Assembly: GCF_004366035.1 (NCBI RefSeq)
Contig: NZ_SOEE01000011.1
Span: 62,001-126,000 of the forward strand
Source of the DNA: Cytobacillus oceanisediminis
Lineage (GTDB): Bacteria; Bacillota; Bacilli; Bacillales; Cytobacillaceae
Direction of reading: 5' to 3'
Length of the DNA: 64,000 bases
Below the pieces are notes generated by a model that saw only the letters and a program-made list of their open reading frames with translations, made no database searches and was not told where the DNA came from. Positions 1 to 7,718 of this stretch are shown piece by piece; the stretch's first letter is position 1; the number at the start of each line of letters is the position of its first letter. A program made the position numbers and the translations under genes.

Positions 1-148
1 TTCAAGATTATCTACCCCTTTATGGAAGTTACAATTAAAAATATGTTTGTCCACTGATTAATATAACTAGGATAAAAGTAAATCTTGTTGTTAAAAGGAT
101 AATCCGAACGAAGATTTTATGAAACACAAGATAGAGGGAGTTGTTAAT

Positions 149-328
149 ATGGCGCATGGAGAAGTGAAAGTATGGTATATGACTGAGGAAGAGCGTCTGG
201 CATACATCAAAAAGCATCCTATCCGGCCAGCCAAAAACGTGAAAAAGTCTGATACTACTTTTGCTAACCTTGGTACGGATTATCGATGGAGGAGTAAGAA
301 GGGCACAGAAGAGCGTTACGGTAAATAA
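149..328 (+). CDS. Small phage-region protein, unknown function
   Basis: Predicted 59-residue basic protein. I chose the ATG at 149 because GGGAG lies just upstream; an in-frame ATG at 119 has no such site. It begins MAHGEVKVWYMTEEERLAYI and ends in a lysine- and arginine-rich tail, with no signal peptide or membrane segment. It sits 58 bp before an ArpU-like phage regulator, so it probably belongs to the middle-to-late switch region of the decayed prophage. No function is assigned. Confidence 0.6.
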   Translation: MAHGEVKVWYMTEEERLAYIKKHPIRPAKNVKKSDTTFANLGTDYRWRSKKGTEERYGK

Positions 329-386
329 AAAAGCCAGGACTTCTCCCGGCCAAACCTACATTTATTTTATCATGGGAGGGGTCCTG

Positions 387-872
387 ATGAAAGAAGCTGC
401 CAGGCTTACAATAAACATTACAGAACTTATTCGAGATTACCGAATGATGAAAAGAGAGATAGATCGCCTCCAAAATATTTTATATGGCCGGTCAGTTCCT
501 ATGCGCTCCTGGGGTGTTGCTCAATGGGGAATAGAAGCGACTCTGCCAAAAGGTTCTGCAGGGAAAAGCCAGGCTGAGTTAAAGGATATGGATATAAGGG
601 GGCAGAAGCAAATTGCACGTTTAGAGGAATATCAACGTCGTGTATATGCAATTGAAATTGCTGGTGACTGCCTTGACAGAGAGTTATTAAAGGTTGTTTA
701 TGATTGTATGCTTGATGGGATGACAAGACAAGAAATTGCGGTTCATTTAGAAATGTCCCGTGACTCAGTAGACAAACTTCGTTCCGACATTAAGGCGCAA
801 ATCGGCACTAATACAACTTTTCCAAACTTTTGCATGGTGAGAAATGTGCTGTGTAAAATGGAAGGCAGGTAG
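387..872 (+). CDS. ArpU/RinA-like phage late-gene regulator
   Basis: A 161-residue protein. The ATG at 387 is preceded by GGGAGGGG, and an upstream in-frame extension lacks a ribosome site. The N-terminal half is helical and charged. The C-terminus holds a sigma-region-4-like helix-turn-helix (about residues 115-145, around DGMTRQEIAVHLEMSRDSVD). This layout is typical of ArpU/RinA-type regulators, which activate late structural and lysis genes in phages of Gram-positive bacteria. It lies just before the terminase remnant, the normal place for such a gene. The family assignment is by layout and HTH, not by search. Confidence 0.65.
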   Translation: MKEAARLTINITELIRDYRMMKREIDRLQNILYGRSVPMRSWGVAQWGIEATLPKGSAGKSQAELKDMDIRGQKQIARLEEYQRRVYAIEIAGDCLDRELLKVVYDCMLDGMTRQEIAVHLEMSRDSVDKLRSDIKAQIGTNTTFPNFCMVRNVLCKMEGR

Positions 873-976
873 GGGAGGCGGATAACAAGCTACTTCCTCT
901 ATTTTTGTTCGATGATCCACCTTGCGGTGAATTGAAATTTTCCATATTTAACCGATACATTAGGTGGAGGTGTGAT

Positions 977-1207
977 ATGGAAATAGTAGATTTTAGTCCT
1001 GTGAAAGATACACTGGATAAAATAGCAGTTCAGCTGATAACGCTAATGGCTATGTGCGCACTAGCGTATATAGGAGCATTCATTGTTTTAAGATTAATAA
1101 AGATTCCAGGACAACTGGCTCATTATATTTCAACAGCAGTTCTTTTAGTAGTTATGTACTATTCATTCGTAAATGGCTATATTCCAGGTATTCAAAGCGC
1201 TCAGTGA
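977..1207 (+). CDS. Small two-TM phage membrane protein
   Basis: A 76-residue protein from an ATG preceded by GGTGGAGG. Two hydrophobic segments (about residues 18-40 and 48-68) are joined by a short basic loop (RLIKIPG), so it is a small integral membrane protein. It lies between the late regulator and the terminase remnant and may be a prophage accessory gene. Holin-like size is noted, but a separate holin is encoded at 4540, so I do not call it one. Confidence 0.55.
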   Translation: MEIVDFSPVKDTLDKIAVQLITLMAMCALAYIGAFIVLRLIKIPGQLAHYISTAVLLVVMYYSFVNGYIPGIQSAQ

Positions 1208-1222
1208 TGGGTGCTTTTTATT
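1194..1222 (+). terminator. Weak terminator-like hairpin
   Basis: AAAGCGC and GTGCTTTTT form a short GU-containing stem overlapping the stop of the preceding gene, followed by TTATT. Weak. Confidence 0.35.
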
Positions 1223-1258
1223 ATGCAATAAAATTAGACAGGAGGTAGGTGCCATGTA

Positions 1259-2405
1259 ATGAACTGGGATGAAATTAGAAAAGAATTTGAGACCTCCAAC
1301 GTCACATTAAAGGCACTTGCTGAAAAACACGATATCAAAATCGGTACTTTAAAAAGCAGAAAAAGCCGTGAAGGGTGGTCAAGGGATCCAACGAAAAAGG
1401 ATGCAACCAAAAAGCAAAAGGTTGCAACCCTGGAACCTGTGACAGGTGTTTCAATTACTACCGATGACGGATTTGGTAGTAAAGTTATCATTGATAATGG
1501 GGAAATAGAAGCTTACAGAAATAACAATAAAATCGCTGCTATAAATAAAGAAGGTTTTTTCGTATTTGATGATCAGAGTGGCGAAACTGTAGGTCAATTA
1601 AGGGATGAAAGAGATACCATAAACAATCAGATGCGAATGGGATTGCATAGTTATCGTGATGGATTACATTTAGGATTTATGCGTTCTGATGGTAATACTT
1701 CTGATGGATGGCTCACGATGGATCCAAACATTTCTTTTCGGAACTAATATTCATGATAGGGATGATGGACGATTATTTCTTAATTCCACTAAAAAAGGAG
1801 GAACAGCAAACGGATTAATTCCGAGTGCAGTTATTCAAAATTTCACAGATAGCAATGGTATTCCATGGTCTGGAGTAGTAGTACAAACAGGAAGAGATAA
1901 CAGAACGCCTGCAGCAGATAGGCGGTTCGGATTTGAAGTATGGCAATATCAAGGCACAAGCGATGGTTCAAATAAGCAAATGATGAAAATTGATAAATCA
2001 AGTGAAGGCTCTTATGTAGGTATGTATACAGATTTGGCTTATTTACCAAAAGCCAAAATAAGAGGAGATAATGGTAATCTTTTTTGGGCTTCAATGATTG
2101 ATATAGATCCGGATATAGAAGCGATTCATGGAGTGCAAAATGGGCCGAATGTTTTTTATGTGGATCAGATGACAATAACTATGAATTCAGGGGAAAATCA
2201 GTTTTTTAGAGATTATAGTTTTACTGGAGCAGAAAATATATTTCATGTAATCGCAGTTCCCTATAATTCAAATGCAGTTTCTTTTCATACGGCAGTTTAT
2301 AGTCAATCTAGTACTGGCTTTAGAGTTTGGATGAAATACATTCCTGGAACTCTGGGACAGAATGTCACTATAACTGTACGTTTATTAATAATTTTTGAAC
2401 CATAA
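1259..2405 (+). pseudogene. Terminase small-subunit N-terminus fused to tail-fibre C-terminus, frameshifted
   Basis: The first ~55 residues (MNWDEIRKEFETSNVTLKAL onward, then a KKDATKKQKVAT tract) look like the DNA-binding N-terminus of PBSX/SPP1-type small terminase subunits (Phage_terminase HTH). From about residue 60 the sequence instead resembles the C-terminal part of a phage tail-fibre/baseplate protein (SKVIIDNGEIEAYRNNNKIA, RDERDTINNQMRMGL). The first frame stops at 1747. The tail reading continues to 2405 in another frame, and removing one T from the run near 1735-1740 restores IS-FGTNIHDRDDGRLF. The best-spaced ATG behind GGAGG (1254) is immediately followed by TAA, so 1259 is used. 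I infer a large internal deletion of head and tail genes plus a later 1-nt insertion. Confidence 0.7.
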
Positions 2406-2416
2406 GGAGCATTAAG

Positions 2417-2817
2417 ATGATCGAAAAGAAAATAGCCAAAAATAGACGTTTCATGTCAGGTTTTGAATTGACGGAAAGTGAATCAAATATAAAAATCGGA
2501 GCTGGAACTTTAGATAATTTCACCTTTGGAGAAATAGAATTTGATTTGATTTTCGATGACGAACAAGAAGTTTTGCATGATTTATATATCGTGCAATTAC
2601 AAGACGGCTATGATTATAGATATTAGTCACTTATTTAGATGGAAATACATTGGCATATTATGATCAGGATGGAACTCCTTTTCATAGATTAATGACAATC
2701 AAAACAAGTCCTGACGGAACTTACAACGGGGATTTCGTTTTCATAGAGAAATTTATTCCGATGGAGGTTAATGATTATGAAGCTGATACCATTAATCCGG
2801 AATCCAGAACCCTTTGA
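2417..2817 (+). pseudogene. Phage tail-associated protein, frameshifted
   Basis: The frame from ATG 2417 (MIEKKIAKNRRF...) stops at 2626 after GYDYRY. An adjacent frame from about 2623 continues as LVTYLDGNTLAYYDQDGTPF to a stop at 2815-2817. Joining them gives one acidic beta-rich protein of about 133 residues. This implies a single-nucleotide deletion near 2620. Its place directly after the tail-fibre remnant suggests a tail or baseplate accessory protein. The function is not recognised. Confidence 0.6.
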
Positions 2818-2908
2818 GGATTCAAAGAACTTGCAAGAAAGAGTAAATGAATTGGAATCCAAGGTTAAAGAACTAGAAGCGAAATTAAACACTTCAGCAA
2901 GCGAATAA
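2777..2908 (+). CDS. Small coiled-coil phage protein
   Basis: A 43-residue ORF starting MKLIPLIRNPEPF; the second half is a heptad-patterned helix (LQERVNELESKVKELEAKL). GGAGG lies 9 nt before the ATG at 2777. It overlaps the 3' end of the broken upstream gene, a common arrangement among small ORFs behind phage tail genes. Function unknown. Confidence 0.55.
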   Translation: MKLIPLIRNPEPFEDSKNLQERVNELESKVKELEAKLNTSASE

Positions 2909-2980
2909 CGAAAAAATAACCCTCCGATTCTTAAATAAGGTAAGGCTATTATAAAACCATTATTGAAGGGATGGATTCAA

Positions 2981-3181
2981 ATGGAACAAATGAACCAACA
3001 AATTAATATAGATCCTTATGTCCAAAGTGAAATGGGCAGGCTTAATTATGAAAACATCATATTAAAAGCCCGGCTTGATCATGCTGTTAAACAGAATCAG
3101 GAACTTCTTCAGAAAGTCCAGGAACTTGAAGAAAAATTAATTGAATCCAAAGAAAACAAAAAAGCTAAACCCAAAAATTAA
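2981..3181 (+). CDS. Coiled-coil phage protein
   Basis: A 66-residue protein. ATG 2981 has GAAGGG about 10 nt upstream and is preferred over an in-frame TTG at 2963. It is almost entirely helical with a heptad pattern (ILKARLDHAVKQNQELLQKV) and a lysine-rich tail. It may be a structural accessory protein of the decayed prophage; not recognised further. Confidence 0.55.
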   Translation: MEQMNQQINIDPYVQSEMGRLNYENIILKARLDHAVKQNQELLQKVQELEEKLIESKENKKAKPKN

Positions 3182-3243
3182 AGTAACAAACAACAGAAGT
3201 CGGATAGGACTTTTCATTTTGGAAAATAGGAGGCTTTTATTTT

Positions 3244-3351
3244 ATGGATACAAAGGGGATTCGCAAATTACTAGAATTAAATAAAGAAAAAAAAGCAGAA
3301 ATTGACAGGAAGAAAAAAGAAGTCTTACTGAAAAGCATACGGAAAAAATAA
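3244..3351 (+). CDS. Very small charged phage protein
   Basis: A 35-residue ORF (MDTKGIRKLLELNKEKKAEI...) behind an excellent AGGAGG at 3228-3233. It is strongly basic and helical. Small ORFs of this kind (XkdX-like position) often follow tail-fibre genes; I make no functional claim. Confidence 0.5.
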   Translation: MDTKGIRKLLELNKEKKAEIDRKKKEVLLKSIRKK

Positions 3352-3424
3352 AAAAATAAGTAAATTACTGTCACTCCTATAGTAATATATGATTATAAAT
3401 TTAAAAGCTTAGGAGTTGTATTTA

Positions 3425-4196
3425 ATGGATAAGAAAGATGAATTAGTATTTATTGCAACCAATCCTGATCAATACCTTCAAACAACCGGTAAAACATTAG
3501 AGGCTCGTTTATCTCAAATTCAATTAAGTAAGAAAGATATAGGAGAAATCAAAAAAGAACAGGGAGGAAAGATGTTAAGAGAAAAAGGACTTGCACTATT
3601 TGGACCTATTGGCGAAATTGCAAATACAGTAATAAACTGGAATGAAGAGGTTAGCAAAGATATTAGTGACGCAAAAAAGATGGTTTTGCTCGAGGAATAT
3701 TTTAATAAATCTGATTCCATGGAGCAAGAAATTGAAAAGTTAACACATTTTTTAACCAATCCACTAGGAAATACATTATTTAATAAAATTTTAAGAATAG
3801 TTGATGATTCTCCACCTGATCCTGAATTGACTCAACACCTAGCTACTGTTTAACTTCGAAAGTCTTTTTGACAAGCATAGATTTGCTTTAAGTCAGATAG
3901 AAAGGTTAACTCCACAAGCACTCACGATTATTGCAGATTATAATAATTGGCCTCCAATAAGGCTAAATACAGCTGTTGCATTCGGAACGAAAGTTACCTC
4001 GGACTTCTATACAGAATTCACAACAGCATATGGTAATTCTAAAAACATTACGGATACAAATAAATTGAGTAGAATTTCTCATTCGATAATAGAACTACAA
4101 AACCTTGGTTTAATGGAAGCTCATAAAGTCGCAAATAATGTAACAAGGTGTCAGTTAACTCAAATAGGAATGGACTTGTTGGTTTACATTGAATAA
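3425..4196 (+). pseudogene. Unknown phage protein split by a frameshift
   Basis: ATG 3425 follows TTAGGAG. The first frame gives about 142 residues and stops at 3853. Shifting one base at about 3849 gives FNFESLFDKHRFALSQIERL and a further ~115 residues to a stop at 4194-4196, with no intervening stop. The second half looks like a winged-helix-type segment (SRISHSIIELQNLGLM). The intact product would be about 257 residues. It sits between tail-associated genes and the lysis cassette. Function not recognised. Confidence 0.6.
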
Positions 4197-4207
4197 TAAT
4201 TTTTTTA

Positions 4208-4238
4208 AAAGGATCTTAAGAAGGTCCTTTTTATTTTT
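4208..4238 (+). terminator. Intrinsic terminator
   Basis: AAAAGGATC pairs with GGTCCTTTTT and is followed by ATTTTT; it lies after the split gene and before the lysis cassette. Confidence 0.6.
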
Positions 4239-4259
4239 GCCTTCAAAGGGGGATTGTGA

Positions 4260-4538
4260 GTGACACAAGAGGCGGCAACAATGAACGACCAAGACAAAGA
4301 ATTAAAAAAGATGGAAAGTAGAGTCTTTAATCTGGAAACCCGAGTAAATAACTTGGAAAGAACCACGGATAAACACGATCACCAGATATTCTCTATTAAT
4401 GAGAAACTTAATAAGATCGACGAAAACACAACTTGGATAAAGAGGACTATTACCGGAGCTATCATAACTGCAATGTGCACCGGGATAATTGGTGGCAGCA
4501 TAGCGATTATATTTACCGTATTCAAAGGAGAAAGTTAA
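4260..4538 (+). CDS. xhlA: XhlA-like lysis-cassette membrane protein
   Basis: A 92-residue protein with a GTG start 7 nt after AGGGGG. It has an N-terminal coiled coil (residues ~12-55, LETRVNNLERTTDKHDHQI) followed by one C-terminal membrane helix (ITGAIITAMCTGIIGGSIAI). This is the XhlA (haemolysin XhlA) layout: in PBSX-type prophages XhlA acts with the holin to release the cell-wall amidase. The holin starts one base after its stop and the amidase follows, completing a normal lysis cassette. Confidence 0.8.
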   Translation: MTQEAATMNDQDKELKKMESRVFNLETRVNNLERTTDKHDHQIFSINEKLNKIDENTTWIKRTITGAIITAMCTGIIGGSIAIIFTVFKGES

Positions 4539-4539
4539 A

Positions 4540-4791
4540 ATGTACGAACAACCGAAAACTTGGAAAGACTGGGCCATCCTTTTAAGCGGGTGGCTTTCTT
4601 TATTCGCTCTAGGATTAAAGGCTGTATTAAATGTGGATATAACACCGTTTGCTGGAGATATTGCTAATTTTATTTTACTAACTATTTTCATCTCTGTTAA
4701 TGCCTGGACTGTTTGGAAAAACACTCACGTTAGTAAAAAGGCGCAGCTACAGAAAAAAGTATTGCAGGCACAAGGATTAATGAAAAAATAA
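4540..4791 (+). CDS. Phage holin
   Basis: An 83-residue protein with two hydrophobic segments (about residues 9-27 and 38-57), a short turn carrying an aspartate (NVDITPFAGDIANF), and a lysine/glutamine-rich cytoplasmic tail. This matches small class II (SPP1/phage_holin type) holins, which permeabilise the membrane for release of the endolysin. It lies immediately after the XhlA-like gene and upstream of the amidase. AAAGGAG lies just before the ATG. Confidence 0.75.
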   Translation: MYEQPKTWKDWAILLSGWLSLFALGLKAVLNVDITPFAGDIANFILLTIFISVNAWTVWKNTHVSKKAQLQKKVLQAQGLMKK

Positions 4792-4816
4792 GCTTCCCTT
4801 CTGGGAAGCTTTTCTT
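4790..4816 (+). terminator. Intrinsic terminator after holin
   Basis: Perfect 9-bp stem AAGCTTCCC/GGGAAGCTT with a 4-nt loop followed by TTCTT. Confidence 0.85.
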
Positions 4817-4911
4817 ATGCAATAAATGGGTGATTGATAATAGGGACGGAGGGCTGGAGTACAATCAGTTAAATTTAAACGGGAATAAAAATAATCCAGA
4901 GGTGATTAGAC

Positions 4912-5610
4912 ATGGTAAAAGTATATATTGATCTTGGGCATGAAGGTGATGTAAAGGGAATGGATCCAGGAGCCGTTGCGAATGGATTAAAAGAAGCAAA
5001 TGTTGTGTTAGAAATCGGCAAATATATAAAAGATATGTTTGCAGAATATGAAAATGTAGAAATTAAATTTTCCAGATTAGGAGATAAGAATTTCTCATTA
5101 ACACAGCGCACAAATGAAGCGAATGCCTGGGGTGCGGATCTTTACCTTTCTATTCATATCAATGCAGGCGGGGGAACCGGGTTTGAATCATATATCTATC
5201 CGGGAGCAGGCTCCAAAACACAAGCTTTTCAAAATGCAGTTCATGCTAAGATTATAAGCAAGAAAGTGTTTGGTAAAGACAGAGGAAAGAAGCAGGCTGA
5301 CTTCCATGTACTCAGAGAAACAAAAATGGATGCCATGCTTACTGAGAATGGATTCATTGACAATAAAACGGATGCTGCTATTTTAAAAGATCGGAAGAAA
5401 TTAATTGAAATTGCTGCTGGTCATGTAGAAGGGGTAGCGGAATTCCTCGGCCTGAAAAAGAAGCCTGATCCAAAACCAATCTCAACGCCTAAACCTGATG
5501 GAAGAATGCACTATGTGCAAATTGGAGCCTTCTCAGATTATGACAATGCAGAAAAATTGGCTGCTAAAGCTAAGAAGGCTGGCTTCGACGTATATATTAA
5601 ATCAGAATGA
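4912..5610 (+). CDS. N-acetylmuramoyl-L-alanine amidase (endolysin), Amidase_3 + SPOR
   Basis: A 232-residue phage endolysin that cleaves the lactyl-amide bond between muramic acid and L-alanine in peptidoglycan. The Amidase_3 fold covers residues ~1-180, with the zinc/catalytic set visible: DLGHEG (His), GLKEAN (Glu), SIHINAG (His) and LTENGFI (Glu). A proline/lysine linker (PDPKPISTPKPD) leads to one short SPOR-like unit (HYVQIGAFSDYDNAEKLA) ending VYIKSE. Related enzymes often carry two such units, so the wall-binding part may be shortened. It completes the XhlA-holin-amidase cassette. GAGGTG lies upstream of the ATG. Confidence 0.9.
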   Translation: MVKVYIDLGHEGDVKGMDPGAVANGLKEANVVLEIGKYIKDMFAEYENVEIKFSRLGDKNFSLTQRTNEANAWGADLYLSIHINAGGGTGFESYIYPGAGSKTQAFQNAVHAKIISKKVFGKDRGKKQADFHVLRETKMDAMLTENGFIDNKTDAAILKDRKKLIEIAAGHVEGVAEFLGLKKKPDPKPISTPKPDGRMHYVQIGAFSDYDNAEKLAAKAKKAGFDVYIKSE

Positions 5611-5624
5611 TCTATAGAAAAATC

Positions 5625-5659
5625 AGCCTTGGATGTACAATCCGGGGCTTTATTTTTTT
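5625..5659 (+). terminator. Intrinsic terminator after amidase
   Basis: AGCCTTGGAT pairs with ATCCGGGGCT around a short loop, followed by TTATTTTTTT. Confidence 0.75.
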
Positions 5660-5759
5660 GCATAAATAAGAAGATGGTGTTAATTTGGAACATTTGAATA
5701 CTTCAAGAAAACTTTATGGTACTTTTATCATATTAGGGGTTATAAAGGTGGAGTAGCAG

Positions 5760-5939
5760 ATGTTAAATCTTTTATATACAGTTTCTAGCTTGGCGGTTAC
5801 AGTGTTTTTTGGAGTCTTGGTTTGGGATTTGATCTCATTAGAAGAGAAGGGTGTTGCGGCTGTAATTTCTCTTATATGGTTTACCATTATTATTGTCTTC
5901 TTGACCCTGGTTGAAGGGGAAAAAAAGGGGAAACGATAG
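5760..5939 (+). CDS. Small two-TM membrane protein
   Basis: A 59-residue ORF starting MLNLLYTVSSLAVTVFFGVL behind AAAGGTGGAG. Two membrane helices (residues ~5-25 and 33-50) and a basic tail (EKKGKR) are visible. It lies between the lysis cassette and the DUF3231 gene. Small membrane proteins after endolysins can be accessory or lysogenic-conversion genes; unassigned. Confidence 0.5.
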   Translation: MLNLLYTVSSLAVTVFFGVLVWDLISLEEKGVAAVISLIWFTIIIVFLTLVEGEKKGKR

Positions 5940-6084
5940 TTCGCTTGTTTGTACTCAAAATTAAAAACTCATTCAATCGAGAAGGGCTTTAATTATTTGT
6001 TAACTTCAGCAATGCCTTTCCTTTATTAATTTTTAGTTTTATAAAACCTCTGAATTGGTGAATAATAATTCAAGAGGTGATTTT

Positions 6085-7089
6085 GTGAAAGAGAATAATT
6101 TAAAACTTACATCTTCCGAGATAGGTACACTATGGGGAGAATATGTGAATGGAACTTTGGTAGACGTCGTAAATCGATATATGGTCACTATTATTGATGA
6201 CGAAGCAATAAAAAACATTTTTAAGGAAGCTATTAGTACATTTGAAAAACAAAAGAATCAAATCGTATCTTTTTTGGAGAAAGAGGGGTTCCCAATTCCA
6301 ATAGGCTTTACTGAAACTGACCTCTATAAAGGCAAACAAAGATTGTTCACGGATATTTTTTGCTTGAATTATTTACATATCATGACGTTACACGGCATGC
6401 TAGGTCATACTACAGCATTAGGTGTTTCCGTTAGAAAAGACTTAAGGGACTTTTATGATTCTTGTGATACTGACGCAAAAATAATGTATCATCGAACAAT
6501 TGAGTTATTGCTTGAGAAAGGAAACTTCCAAAGAGATCCTTTGTTTTATCCTGCTAAAAACCCTGAATATGTAACCAGCCAAGATTTTAATGATGGATAC
6601 TTCGGAAAGGGTAGAACATTAGCCTCTACAGAAATCATTAGCATTTCATTCAATCTTAAAAAAAGCATTATGGCTAAAACACTTTCTATCGCTTTCAGTC
6701 AAGTTGCTCAATCGAAAGATGTTAGGAAGTTTTTAACCGATTCAGAGAAAACAGCTGATTCCCAAATTAAAACATTTTCTAAGATTATGCAGGGAGATAA
6801 TTTACCAGTTCCGAAATCTTGGGAAACAGAAGTGACAACTTCAACGGACTCTCCTTTCTCCGATAAGTTAATGTTGTATCATATTGGATTCCTGTATCAA
6901 GCTGCTCAGAATTATCATGGAGCTGGTCTGGCATCAGCCATGAGAACAGACCTTGTAACTGCTTATGAAGGGACTATTCTAAAAAACCTTATTGTTACTA
7001 AGAAATGGTTTAATCTTATGGTTAAAAATAAATGGCTAGAACAGCCGCCACTTGCTCCTAATAGAAGTGAATTATCAAAAGAAGTATAA
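6085..7089 (+). CDS. DUF3231 family protein
   Basis: A 334-residue protein. I take the GTG at 6085, which follows AGAGGTG, rather than an in-frame upstream start at 6055. The N-terminal motif KLTSSEIGTLWGEYVNGTLV and a second similar unit (about residues 175-325, after GYFGKGRTLASTEIISISFN) give the duplicated helical-bundle layout of DUF3231 proteins, common in Bacilli. The family has a ferritin-like helical character but no established role that I can state. It is often found at prophage ends and may be a conversion gene. Confidence 0.75.
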   Translation: MKENNLKLTSSEIGTLWGEYVNGTLVDVVNRYMVTIIDDEAIKNIFKEAISTFEKQKNQIVSFLEKEGFPIPIGFTETDLYKGKQRLFTDIFCLNYLHIMTLHGMLGHTTALGVSVRKDLRDFYDSCDTDAKIMYHRTIELLLEKGNFQRDPLFYPAKNPEYVTSQDFNDGYFGKGRTLASTEIISISFNLKKSIMAKTLSIAFSQVAQSKDVRKFLTDSEKTADSQIKTFSKIMQGDNLPVPKSWETEVTTSTDSPFSDKLMLYHIGFLYQAAQNYHGAGLASAMRTDLVTAYEGTILKNLIVTKKWFNLMVKNKWLEQPPLAPNRSELSKEV

Positions 7090-7093
7090 ATAC

Positions 7094-7130
7094 AAAAGCC
7101 CTTCTCAATGAGAGGGGCTTTATTGTTTTT
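7094..7130 (+). terminator. Intrinsic terminator after DUF3231 gene
   Basis: AAAGCCC-CTC-AAT-GAG-GGGCTTT with a following TTGTTTTTT. A degraded copy of this hairpin occurs at 9243-9270. Confidence 0.8.
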
Positions 7131-7324
7131 TAGTTATTTCTTCAACAGATACCCTGTAAAATTCAGCAAACTTCTCTATATTACTTCTCCTGGGTATAGT
7201 GATGTTCCCTTCATAATTAATGATAGAGTGTTGGGATATCCCTGTAGGGTTCAGCTACATGCTTTTGTGTCAATCTATTCTTTAGTCTAAGCATCCTTAA
7301 GTTCATTCCTATACTTCCATACAT
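7120..7324 (-). pseudogene. Decayed duplicate of the Xre regulator at 9273-9476
   Basis: Base-by-base comparison shows the same layout as the intact gene: the shared stretch TTTTTTAGTTATTTCTTCAA at the 3' end, then recognisable segments for the recognition helix (CAGCTACATGCTTTTGTGTC) and the start region (CATATTATCACCCAATAG). Small indels and stops destroy the reading frame. The neighbouring terminator is duplicated as well, so a segment of roughly 230 bp was copied and then decayed. Confidence 0.75.
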
Positions 7325-7469
7325 ATTATCACCCAATAGATATTTCGGATATATGAACAGAATCTTTAATCATGAAAAAGCCTTGCTGATTGGAAGGGAA
7401 TAATAAAATTTTTGAATTAATGCATCCGATAATTGATGAACTTCATTTTTAAGTTATATCCTTTCCAAT

Positions 7470-7496
7470 AAAAAAAGAGCAGGCACTAGCTTGCTC
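7470..7496 (-). terminator. Minus-strand terminator
   Basis: Read on the minus strand, GAGCA...TGCTC is followed by TTTTTTT; it ends the small ORF at 7509-7631. Confidence 0.7.
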
Positions 7497-7508
7497 CAAA
7501 AAAACTAT

Positions 7509-7631
7509 TTATAAACCTCCGAGTCTAACTAAATCAAGTAAATAGTTTGAGATTTTTCCAATATTGTATGATATGTAAAGCAAACTTAGAGTAATAACAA
7601 TTAGACACCCTGTTTTAATAATTTCGTTCAT
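7509..7631 (-). CDS. 40-residue hydrophobic peptide
   Basis: On the minus strand an ATG after GGAAACTAAG opens a 40-residue peptide beginning MNEIIKTGCLIVITLSLLYI, with one central membrane helix and a short basic tail. A clean terminator follows immediately. The compact promoter-to-terminator unit supports a real small membrane peptide, function unknown. Confidence 0.5.
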   Translation of the reverse strand: MNEIIKTGCLIVITLSLLYISYNIGKISNYLLDLVRLGGL

Positions 7632-7677
7632 AGGTCTTAGTTTCCTTTCATGGGAAGTTAATTAATATTATACTGTA

Positions 7678-7710
7678 AAAAATCTCCCTAACACAATGCA
7701 TGTTAAGGAG
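7678..7710 (-). terminator. Minus-strand terminator of the secreted-protein gene
   Basis: On the minus strand CTCCTTAACA pairs with TGTTAGGGAG and is followed by ATTTTTT, a few bases past the stop at 7719. Confidence 0.75.
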
Positions 7711-7718
7711 AAACACCT

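Noticed and set aside
7108..7290. Plus-strand ORF of 60 codons
   Set aside because: Antisense shadow of the decayed Xre duplicate.
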